From: Guillardia theta CCMP2712 | Lineage: Eukaryota; Cryptophyceae; Pyrenomonadales; Geminigeraceae | Direction: 5' to 3' | NCBI RefSeq assembly: GCF_000315625.1 | Contig: NW_005434592.1 | Span: forward strand, 51,322-115,321 | DNA length: 64,000 nucleotides | Part shown: one piece after another, positions 11,305 to 21,400 of the stretch | How positions within the stretch are numbered: the first letter of the stretch is position 1 | How the letters are laid out: each line of letters starts with the position of its first letter | Notes under the pieces: generated by a model | Told to the model about the DNA's origin: nothing | The model's database searches: none | What the model saw: the letters and a program-made list of their open reading frames with translations, nothing else | Translations under genes and position numbers: made by a program

Positions 11305-13076
11305 ATGCACAGGAGACCTTGTGCTTACTGTGGAAGCGAATCGCTGATAGAGATACAGGAAGAGGTTGGTGGTCAAGTTGTACTTCCAGCACTGAAAGCT
11401 CTTGTCCTTTTGCTAGGGATCCATAGTTTGCTCCAACTGTGCGATGGAAAACAACGCGCGAATCATGTCCACGCAGGTGAATTCCTTCGACCTATGCCAT
11501 GCAAGTGATATCCCGCCAGTCCGAATGGCGTACCTTCCAAGACGATGATAAGAGCCAGGAAAAGGGAAGGTCTCTTCTCTCGGTCCGATTGATTGGAAGG
11601 TGAAAACTGCCGCAGAACTGGTGGTCCTGAAAACGCATTGTTGAACAACGATGGGGCACAGGTCGATCTTTGACCTGCTCGTTTTTGGTTTCTGGTGGCG
11701 TACATTCACTGACTCCGAATGTTGCAACAGACCAAGATAGAAGGAAACGGTAGAAATGGCGATGGTAAATCCTTTCATGCTCTGTTCCATCTTGTCCCAA
11801 GACTTTCTAACCCGGAAACCTGTGACAGTCGATGTTCTCGGCTCTGCAGCAAACCTGGCGAAGAGCCAGCATAGATTTGGCTCGCAATCTGGAGATCGGT
11901 TGTTCATCTTTCTTGGCGGATTTGTTTGTAATGCGAGTTTGCAATACGAACAGGGCATTGACCGATGCATACAAAAAAATCGATGAGATTTGTGACACCA
12001 TGAACCTCTCCTCTGTCATTCGTGGCCAGGTTTTGATGATCATACAATACTCGAAAACACTACTTACCAACTTTTAGGCCAAACACAACTTCAAAAGCTA
12101 TGACGAAGAGTCAAAGAAAGTGAGATGGAACCAACCAAGTCTCCTTAGCATCGCTCGTCACAATGTTTGCAGCAAAAGAAGAAAATCCCCATCGATCCCG
12201 TCCTGACCTCGTGCATTTATATTGCTTGCCGAGAAGAAGGTACTGGCGAGCAGCTTCTTCGGGAGGACTGGTGTGCTAAGGCCAGTCTACTTCAGGATTC
12301 CCTCGAACAATGAAGGAGATGTGTGCTGCCACAACTCTGACCAAGAAGGAGATTGGGAACGCCTTCAAACACGTATGATATTGCAGCGGTACAGAATGTC
12401 AAAGTTATTGTTCTGACAGGTACAGGAACTGATCAAGAAGACTGTACAGCCTATGAAGGTGAGGATGTGATCATGGTGGTAGGGATTGACTGACTGTGCG
12501 GTCAGGCATCCGACATTATTCCTCGCTTCTGCTCCAACTTGAACTTGGACGGAAATGTTATCGAGGAGGTAAAAATTTATATCCGTCTACTGTCGTCGTT
12601 CCTCCTGCCCTCGCCTTCTTCGTCTTTCTGGGATTCTCATTCGCTGCTGGCAGGCTGCGAAGCATATCTGTCAAGCAGCCGATGCTCTCAACATCACTGA
12701 GGTCTAAGATCTCTCGAGTGTCTTCGCACCTCAACTTCAACATACAGGGAAGGGTGTACACGTCCATCGCCTCTGCCGCCATGTTCATGGCCTGTCTTCT
12801 GCGACAACGTCTGTTGTTATGATCTGCACTTCGCTCCTGACGCCCGTGCTCAGGCAACCCGAAGCACTTCAGAAGTTGCAAGCAGATCTCAGACGCTACC
12901 GGAGCAGCAGAAGCAACGATCAGGCAGATCTACAAGGTGAGTGCGCACGATGTCGTGAGGCAAACTGAAGCTGTTGAGATCAGGAGATGCATGCGAAGCG
13001 ACACCAGCTTGTCCCTCCAGATTTTGCAACCAAGGAGGAGATTGACAAACTTCCCGAGGGAGGAGGTGGATTCTGA
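11305..13076 (+). CDS. GTF2B: Transcription initiation factor TFIIB
   Basis: General RNA polymerase II factor that bridges TBP and polymerase. Sixteen exons keep phase to give 307 aa (human ~316): 11305-11371, 11427-11476, 11520-11569, 11616-11661, 11731-11764, 11850-11898, 11954-12029, 12078-12119, 12179-12239, 12296-12372, 12420-12458, 12506-12568, 12654-12701, 12748-12793, 12854-12936, 12984-13076. The N-terminal zinc ribbon has cysteines 6, 9, 24 and 27 (CAYCG and VCSNC), followed by the B-reader-like SEWRTF and GGPENALL. The first cyclin fold contains SQHRFGSQSGDRALTDAYKK, CIYIACREEGFPRTMKEMC and TLTKKEIGNAFK. The second contains IPRFCSNLNL, AAKHICQAADAL, SIASAAMFMA and ATIRQIYK, and the protein ends EEIDKLPEGGGGF. 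The TBP-binding order and KLP ending are typical of TFIIB and argue against Brf1, which has a long C-terminal extension. The start at MHRRPC is the first ATG in frame with the ribbon; a further 5' exon cannot be excluded. Confidence 0.93.
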
Positions 13077-13412
13077 TGAACCCACGTATCAGATTTCTTC
13101 CACTTGCCGAGTTCTACTTCTCATCGGGTCGAGCTTTTTGCGGTTTTTGCGGCTCCAGCTTGTCATAGATCAGTAGCCTGTCTACTTGAATCTTCTCACC
13201 GCGATCTCCAGTGAGATCGGACTGGCGGCTGATGACAGGACGGCTAGTATTTATTAGCTAAACGACACAAAATATAAAATTTCAAAATTCTAAATTTTCC
13301 GTCGAAATTATGGATCATGGAAGACCCACACGCCAATATTTCCTTGTGTCTGACTCGTACTTCATCCTTTCCATGAAGAACAGGTTGAAGTATAACCAGA
13401 CCCATGTGTGAT
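13077..13412 (-). other. AT-rich 3' flank of the Fanzor relic, candidate guide-RNA/right end
   Basis: This 336-bp spacer separates the TFIIB stop from the Fanzor stop. Bases 13245-13310 are strikingly AT-rich (runs of AAATTT-like words) compared with the GC-balanced surroundings. In Fanzor1 and TnpB elements the guide RNA is encoded just downstream of, or overlapping, the 3' end of the nuclease and at the element's right end. This stretch is in the right place, but I cannot show a structure or a boundary from the sequence alone. Confidence 0.22.
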
Positions 13413-14170
13413 TCAAGGCCGTTTCAGAAAATCCGGTCGTGCTGGTAGAGACATGTAGCACAATAGAATATTCATAGCAGCATTGATATCACGAGACTTG
13501 ATACGGTTTTGAACACAATTGGTGGATCTGCACCATTTCAAACCCCGCACCACTGACACTTCGTCAGCGAGTATACCATTCTTGTTGATTTTTTTGCGTT
13601 TCAAATCATACAATTCTTGATGACATTGATTGCAACATTCTGTCGTTCTGTATTCATCAACTGCCGTCACCTCGAAGAAGTTCTGACATCGCCTTTTGAT
13701 CCATTTTACAGGCACTGACTTCTCTCCACGCCCAGTACAACCAAATGATGCATCACCGTATGCAATTATTGGATTTTGATCTGAACCGTTACCGTCTTTC
13801 ATCTTCTTGAAGAACGTATCAATCGCCTTGTGTTTGTGGATGTAGTTATCCATCTTCAGGCGTGCGAACTTGTTTTGACAATTGTGTTCGAACAGGATCT
13901 CGCTTAGTCTCACCACGGTGTCGATGTATCTTTCATAGTGATCCAACCGAGACGTTTTTGCGGACACTCTTGCAATATCGCTTGATTCTTCTGTTATGCC
14001 TTGTCTCCATTTTTCGAACTTGGCGTTATTCCGAGTAATATGAAACTCATGATAGTACTGCCTTCGAGTATATCGATACTGCTTTGGTTTTTCTTGACCA
14101 GGTATTTGCTCGACACCGCATATCAGTACACTGCGACCACCTCGACTCTCCTGATCCGACAAGTCCTCGT
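13413..14170 (-). pseudogene. 5'-truncated Fanzor (eukaryotic TnpB-like RNA-guided nuclease)
   Basis: The open frame (249 codons counted from a TTG at 14162; TGA at 13413-13415) matches the C-terminal half of Fanzor/TnpB nucleases. Counting from that TTG, it has a YTRRQYY segment (31-37), the RuvC-II-like IIAYGDASF (132-140), VDEYRTT with E170 (169-173), a zinc-binding set CNQC (177-180) with C211 and C216, and a RuvC-III SRDINAAMNI with D225. The glutamate about 35 residues after the AYG motif fits the rearranged active site reported for Fanzors. The N-terminal half, including the RuvC-I aspartate, is absent. An in-frame TGA lies just upstream, and only a 21-bp repeat and a GC block follow. 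No ATG starts this frame; the nearby ATG at 14173 is out of frame. So it is a truncated relic, or a last exon whose partner I cannot find. Neighbours are unrelated. Confidence 0.85.
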
Positions 14171-14189
14171 CATGGCGTACTGATCAGTT

Positions 14190-14210
14190 TTTAACTTAAC
14201 TTTGAGTAAA
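14190..14210 (-). repeat. 21-bp repeat, copy 1 (upstream edge of Fanzor)
   Basis: On the minus strand this reads TTTACTCAAAGTTAAGTTAA plus one more A. It is identical over 21 bp to copies at 14367-14387 (opposite orientation) and 30036-30056. It lies 20-30 bp upstream of the Fanzor fragment's first readable codons and is followed by a TGATCAGTAC...GAGGAC stretch that recurs after copy 3. Confidence 0.9.
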
Positions 14211-14366
14211 GGTCAGCCCGGCGCCGCGGGCCCGCCCTGAGTCGCCCGGCAGCCCGGGCTCAGAGTCCGATCAATGCTCAGTCAAGGGGTCGTGTAAAAG
14301 TTCCTCCGACCGTCGTTCGAGCTCGCCGCGCACCCAGTATAAAAAATCTATACAAATTCAGCCAAT
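14211..14366. other. GC-rich core between the inverted 21-bp repeats
   Basis: A 156-bp spacer flanked by the perfect inverted 21-bp pair. Its first half is a CCGGGC-type palindromic block with CTGAGTC/GACTCAG-like words. Its second half ends in an AT-rich CAGTATAAAAAATC stretch. With the flanking repeats it has the shape of a small non-autonomous element or a divergent regulatory region. No transposase-like frame is inside. Confidence 0.5.
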
Positions 14367-14387
14367 TTTACTCAAAGTTAAGTTAAA
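14367..14387 (+). repeat. 21-bp repeat, copy 2 (inverted partner)
   Basis: Perfect 21-bp match to copies 1 and 3, reading TTTACTCAAAG... on the plus strand and so inverted relative to copy 1. The following bases (GATCATACTATGATAACGAGG) align loosely with the sequence after copies 1 and 3 (GATCAGTAC...GACGAGG). This suggests that all three copies carry a diverged piece of the same longer element. Confidence 0.9.
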
Positions 14388-15422
14388 GATCATACTATGA
14401 TAACGAGGGCAAATTCAGCCATGTGGGGGACGCGGGCCCGGTAATTGCGCCCAGAAGGTGAAAGAATAATAAAGACGTTAATCGTATGACTGCGGGTCCG
14501 TGCGAAGAGGGAGGGGTTGGACCCTCTGTCACCGTCCGACACCGCAATTAAGAAAAGTGACACCCTGACAGGGGGGCCTTTCACCCTCCAGCCCCTGTGC
14601 GGCCGCTCAAACCGTGGCATCTACAGTTTATATCAGTGGCCAAAATGGGAGGCGGACGGTGATCCTGCCTGAAATATGCTCTCAAATTTGAAATTAACAC
14701 TGTCAAAAGATTCGAAACCGAAGCTCCTTTTAAGGAAAACAAGTGATCTCTGGGGAATCCATCCCACCCCACCCCACCTGGGCCCTGGAGTAAGAACTAC
14801 CCTACCCCCAGGATAAAAATCGATGCGCACTCCTTGCGCTTTTCGGACCAGAACCCCCCCGACCTAGGTCAATACTATGATGTTCCCACCCCGTGATCTC
14901 ACCGACCACCCCCACCCTGTCAGTGGCTGTCATCTCGAGACGACCCATCACACCACCCCCCTCAAAGTTCGGGGACTGGAACGTTGGAGCTTATCCACAT
15001 CTTAAAACAATTTTGATTTGGGGTTGGGTGGCTAAGTTAATTCGCCCTAGAAGTGGGGGTGAAAAGTCACTACAATGGAGGGGTGATGAGAAAGAGAGTT
15101 AGATTCAGTGGGTGGGGTACAAGTTGGATTGCCCCTCCGGGATTGAGCAGTCACATGCAATGCTAGTCAGTGGTGCAGAGCGACAAAGAACTGGAGAAAT
15201 CTCCCTGGAAGGAGCGAGAGAGAATGGGAAGAAGGCGATAGAGTAGAAATATCCATAAACTATCAGGGACACGCATCGTTTTGAGGTGTGACTGAAGTGA
15301 AACCGAGAAGAAGAAGAGGTAAGAACTCGACATCGTAATTCTTGAGATTCACTGAACAATTCCTCTGTAGTCCTTGCCGAATCGTAATCCATCAAAAGAC
15401 TACATCTCGATATGAAACAAGC
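14388..15422. other. Intergenic region rich in CCCACC/CCCTACCC words
   Basis: No gene supported. Bases 14740-14970 carry many C-rich words such as CCCCACCCCACC and CTACCCCC. The remainder is mixed. The last 300 bases hold the promoter and 5' UTR of giant gene A. This upstream part shows no homology to the region upstream of its paralogue gene B. Confidence 0.5.
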
Positions 15423-18400
15423 ATGATTTCTTTCAGTATCCAACTTTCCTGCTTTCTTACCTTGTTATCATGCTTGGTTTTGTCCACAAATGGATTGGAA
15501 CAAGTGATATCAGCAGCTTCCATACGTCAGACCAATCCTCTCGCAAACGATAACAATCTTTTGATTCTTTCTCTTACAATTGCACAGAATGTTGAAACAC
15601 GATCAAACTTTTCTGTTTGTGCTTTTTCTGGCCTTGACTATGCTGTTGGGCAAAGCGTACCCACAGTTTCAAGTCCGCAGCTTTCGCTGACAAGCTCCTG
15701 GAATGCAGCCTCCTGCTTGTTGTTTTCGAACACTGAAATCATCCAATCTCAAGCAACAGCATATCAGATTTCATTCTCAGTCAAGAACCAGAACCTGGCG
15801 CATCAGGGCAGCAGTTCATTGACTCTTAGCCTCAATGCAGTGAACGTGCCCCTCACTGTCATCTATGCAGATGTCCTGGGTGTTCTGAACGGCTCTGTCC
15901 CAGGGAAGACTGTCATTCCTTCGTTGATCTTTGCTTCTATCCGTCAATCGAGTGCACTGGCAAACATCAGCAACAGAGTTTCGATTGTTCTACGACCCAA
16001 TGTGCATTTTGACACTGGATCCATTTTTACACTCACTGGATTTAGCGCCATCTGGGATTATGTCGATTCTTGTTATTCATATCAGCTACCTCAAGGGGAG
16101 GAGACAACAACATCCACGACTACTCCAGCTCCAACTACAACATCCACGACTACTCCAGCTCCAACTACAACATCCACGACTACTCCAGCTCCAACTACAA
16201 CATCTACGACTACCCCAGTTGAAACAACAACATCTACGACTACCCCAGTTGAAACAACAACATCTACGACTACCGCAGCTGGAACAACAACATCTACGAC
16301 TACCCCAGTTGCAACGACGTTATCCACGACAACTCAAGCTGCAACAACGTTGTCGACGACTACCCCTGCTGAAACGTTGTCGACGACTACCCCTGCTGAA
16401 ACAACATCCACGACTACCCCAGCTGAAACAACAACATCCACGACTACCCCAGCTGAAACAACAATGTTCGATGAAACTACTTCTTTGGCTGCAAATGAGG
16501 CCAGCTCAACTCCCAGCGCCGAGGAGAGCAGCTCAACTGCGATGCTGGAGAGCAGCTCTTCGTCGACGCCTGCAGAGCAGCTCTTCGTCGACGCCTGCAG
16601 AGGTCGAGAGCAGCTCAACTGCAATGCTGGAGAGCAGCTCTTCGTCAACGCCTGCAGAGGTCGAGAGCAGCTCAACTGCAATGCTGGAGAGCAGCTCGTC
16701 GTCAACGACTGCAGAGGTCGAGAGCAGCTCAACTGCAATGCTGGAGAGCAGCTCTTCGTCGACGCCTGCAGAGGTCGAGAGCAGCTCAACTGCAATGCTG
16801 GAGAGTAGCTCTTCGTCAACGACTGCAGAGGTCGAGAGCAGCTCAACTGCGATGCTGGAGAGTAGCTCCTCCTCCACACCCTTGGAGAGCAGCTCGTCGT
16901 CTACACCAGCACCATTGGAAACAAGTGCGTTCTCTACGTCCGCGTTAGAGTCCAGTTCCTCCTCCACACCCTTGGAGAGCAGCTCTTCGTCGACAACAAT
17001 GCAGGCGTTAGAGACCAGCACAGATTGGACGACCCCCGCTCCCAGCAGCAGCAGAAGGAGGCTGTTGAGCTCCGCCGCTTCGAATGATCAGCAGAATGTT
17101 GTCTATTCCACAGCAGCCGTGTGCCAGCAGAAGCAGATCCAGTTTGCATCAGCTCAGGCTGACCAGTCTTGGTCCGCGTCAGAAGTAACTTTCGGAGGCA
17201 GAGCCGTGATTCTTCGTACTGGCGAGCTCTTGCTGGTTGCCAACTCGAGCTTCGATCAGTACGAGGCTCTCGTCGCTTTCGAGCTCACAAACCCGGTGGT
17301 CGAACGGGCTCCATCGAGTTTTCTCGTCCAGGGAAGGCTCGTGGTGAGTGGAAATCGTTATTCTCTGCCATCGCAAGGGGTCACGTTGAGCTCCCAAGCC
17401 ATCGGAGGTGTGAAGGACGCCTCCAACCCGTTCAAGGTTCATGTCCCAAAGATCCTCTTCGCCCACATCCAGCACTCGAGATCAGTCTCGTTCATGCAAA
17501 ATACGATCTCGATGGAGATGAGAGTGGACGTGGATATGACGAACCGTTCTTACCTCTACATCACAGGCATTCCCGACCAACTCTACGTCTACAATGAAGC
17601 GAAGGCACCAGCTTACAGCAACCTTGACAGCGCGATTGAGGTGAAGCAAGTGGCCGATGGCTTCACCGTCAAGGTGTTAGACCTCATCGCTGTCAACACG
17701 AGCATCCGTGTGTGGGTGCCCGTCACGAACAGCCAAGGTCAGCGGCTAGAGGGATGCAACGTGTCGGTCGAGGGAGGAGTCGGAGTCGGAGACAGGATCT
17801 CTCTCTTGTCAAAGACTCGCATGACGACCGAGACCGACACGAGCGGCCGCATCTGCTTGCTTGTCGCCCCGAAGGTTGTATCACCGACGGTGTCATCAGC
17901 GAACCCGCTGGTGGGCTCGCTGAACCGTCTGAACCTCAAGTTTGCTTTCAATGTCGAGCTCAGAGGGAGCGATGGGCTCAAGTTCAGGCTTCGCTCGCCT
18001 CTGCTGCAGTCGCCGCTCACCAGCGGGTCTCTCAACTTCACCTCTCAAGACGGCAGGGTGCAGACTTTCCGCAACGTGACGACAGGCGAAGATTACCTTG
18101 AGTTTGCGATGGAGGCCTCTGACGCGATGAAGGCAAACGTCAACTACTATCTCGTCGTCGAGGTCAGGAACCCGTCCTACGTCCTTCGAGCCCCCAACGT
18201 CTCCATGGACATCACAAGCTCGAAGAGCAACAACTTCGCCCTGGCCTTCAACTTCACCCCGGTGGCTGCTTCCAACCCCTACGGGATCTCGTTGCAGGAT
18301 CCTCTTGACACATGGGCTCCTGTCATCGTCAACGCGTCTATCTATCAGAGCTCTCCTCTCACCGACGCTTCCAACACTCTCACGGTCTCTGTGAAGACCA

Positions 18401-21400
18401 ACACCTTCCTCGTCCAAGGCTCTCGCTTGACTCTCAGCGGCTTGTGCGGCATGGCGGATGACATCGCGACTGTGAATGCTGCTGCTTTCAGGGTGACCTC
18501 TACCTCTGCGAGCGGGTGTTTCATAGTGGTGGAGGCGACGAGCGACCGGAGCAGCTTCGTCGTCATGCTGGATGTGACAGTGAGAAACGGAGGGAGCGAG
18601 CAGGTAGCCGTCAGCCCCACGCTGAGCGGGTTCATCGAGAGCGGCGTATGGGACGCGAGCTTGAGCTCGGTGTCGCTGCTTCAGCAGCCTTCCTCTCGGT
18701 TCGGCATTGAGGGAGGCTCGTTACCCCTCAAGATTGTTCGTCCTCGCATCTCCTCTTGGAGCTTCGAGCAATCCTCTCCCTTCGTGGGCTCATCCAACCA
18801 GCTCACTCTCAGCCTCACCCTCAACGTCGCACTCACCGTCGGGTCTCAACTCTTCCTTGCAAACTGGCCTGCACAGCAAGTCTCGCAGGCTGCGTCGCTG
18901 TCGTCTGCATGGCAGGTTGTCAACATCAGCTCCAACTCCTCCTTCAAGTTCCTGGGAGGTGACAACCAACCTCCTTATGTCCTCCTCTTGAGCATCAGAA
19001 ACAGTCAGACCCCCCTGTCCTCCCCGTCTGACTTTCCCGCCCGCCTCATGGTGGAGTGCGGGCTGTACGACTCCTGGTCAGAAGTGACCGCCATAGCTGG
19101 GACCCAGCAGGACCTTTTCCTGGTCCCGGGCGGGCGGAAGCCATTCTTGACAGTGATGCCGGAGATACAGGAGGCGACGATCTCGCAGACGATTCCCTTC
19201 ACCAGCTCGCCCAACGTGATCTCCCTGCACGTCGTCTCCAGGTTCGCCATCACCAAGGACTCGCGGCTGCTCATCACCCCAGCTCCCTCGTGTGTGCCAA
19301 CGCTGCTCGACGACTCCTTCACGAGCATCAGGGATAATACTCTAGTGCTGACGCTCTCGGGGTCGAACGTCTCCGCCTTCAATGTGTCGTTCCGCGTCAT
19401 CAACGGCGACTGCGAGCAGGCGGACAGGCAGTTGCAGGTCAAGCTGGTGGAGGAGCTGGGAGTCTTCGACTCTGAGAGTGAGACGAGGGCGATGCTGATG
19501 GATCGCTCGACCCTCTTCGGCGTCATCAATGGCAGCAGCCCCTTCGTGACTTACCGTGCGACGATCACCAAAGCTCTCGTCTACCAAGACAACCCGATCG
19601 TCGGTCAGCTCAACAACGTGAGTTTGTCCCTTCGCTTCAACTTCGAGACGCCCAAGCAGGCAAGCTGCACCATCACCGGGATGAGCATGTTCGACCAGCA
19701 GCAGGGCGTCGTGAGCGTCAGACAGTCTCCGGCCAGCCTGATCAACTCGAGCCGCCTGGTGGGAGGGAGCCTGGTGCTCAGCAACTTTCTGCAGACTTTG
19801 CCAGCTGGCGACGACCTGAACGTGACGGTCGTGCTGGTCAACGGAGCGAAAGAGAGCAATGCAGCTGCAGTGTCGGTCACGTGCTACCTGGATCCGATCG
19901 TGACCGGGTTGAAGGTGACTAGCGAGTTCTCGTCGCGTTCTGTCTCTGTGTTTGGAGTGGCAGGAGGGTCTCTCGTCGGGAAGCTGGTGCAACCAGGGTT
20001 TGACCTGCTCGCGGGCATCCAGAAGAACCCGCTGGTGATGAAGGAGAACAAGCTCGTGTTCAGCATCTCCTGCAACATCGACTTTGCTGTGGGATCAACG
20101 ATGACGCTGCGTGGGCTGGTGGGACTTCCAGCACTCTACAACGTCTCGTCGGAGTTTGCTGTGCTGAATCGTACCTTGAGCGATGAGCTGATTGTCATCG
20201 CGCACATGGACATGTATGCGAGTGAGACTTACTTTCTCAACTTGTCGTTGATCAACCCCGACCAAGAGCAGAACTCTCCTCCTCTCAAGCTCAGGGCGAC
20301 GCTTGTGGTCCAGGCGAGCTATGCAGCTTTACACCTGCCGTTGGCGGAAGCTCTCGTCAGCAAGCCAGGAATCACCGTCATCGGTATCCCCGGTGGTTAT
20401 GACCCGCTCAAGATTTTCCGAGCCAACTTCACGATCGATCAACTCTCGCAGGTGACCATGTTGTTCTGCCGCGCGACGGTCTTCAGGATCTTCTTCTCCT
20501 TCAACTGCGACATCCTGCCAAATTCCTCGCTCACCGTCAGCTTCCCTGCTCATGCCCTTGCCAGTCTGCTGGCTACCGCAGACTACTACCGCGCGCCCAA
20601 CAGCAAGGCTGTCGTGGTTGTCAGCCAATTAGGACAGCTCGCGCAAGTGTCGAAGGGAATTCAGCTGGATGTTCCTGACACGTCGACGTCTGCTCTGAGC
20701 CCCTTCAGTCTCGCTTCTCATGTCTTGACCATCTTCGGTCCCGTCGCCTTCCCCGAGCTGAAGCTGAACGTGACGGTAAGCGCTGGGCCTCCGCTTTCCT
20801 TGGCCTTGACTGATCTCTCGTGCTGCAGTCAAGTGTGCAAGAGATCAACCTCATGGTCCATCAGCTTGCCTTCGCCTTCGATGCCATCAGCGACCGTCGA
20901 GTTGTCTACGTCCAGGACTTGAACCTTGCAGGAAACTCTTCATGCACACAGGTGCTGACGTGGCAGTTGTCGGAATGTTCGCTTCTCACCCTAATGGCAG
21001 GACTTCTTTCAAGTGACCACCTTCACAGTGTCAGGCAGTATCGATCCGAGCTTCTCCCTGGCTCCCAAGATCAATCAATCAGGTCTGCCTGTCCTCCCTG
21101 TCCTCAAGAGCCTCAACCTGACCATGCCGCAGGGTACTTGTCCTTCCGGATATCAAACTCAGAGCCCGACGAAGGTTCTTCGATCGAGTTCGACCTGCTG
21201 ATAACCGCCAACTTGTACGATGCGAATCTTAGCAGCGCTGTCCAGTCCTTGGATAGTCGCGTGCGAGTGATCGTCATGGGAAGACCTCGCTGTCCGGTCC
21301 AGGTGTGGTACAATTATGCAGGGTCGTTGGCGGTAGAGATCAGCTGGAGAAAGGATCCGAGAACAATCCTTGCTTGCCAACAGAACGCGACGAGCAAGAC

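Noticed and set aside
13413-14162. Fanzor fragment as a prokaryotic IS200/IS605 TnpB contaminant
   Set aside because: The AYGDASF...VDEYRTT arrangement and zinc-finger spacing are Fanzor-like, and the flanks are spliced eukaryotic genes on both sides.
14190-14387. Complete DNA transposon bounded by the 21-bp inverted pair
   Set aside because: Only 156 bp lie between the repeats, no transposase is encoded and no clear target-site duplication is visible. I kept it as an inverted repeat only.
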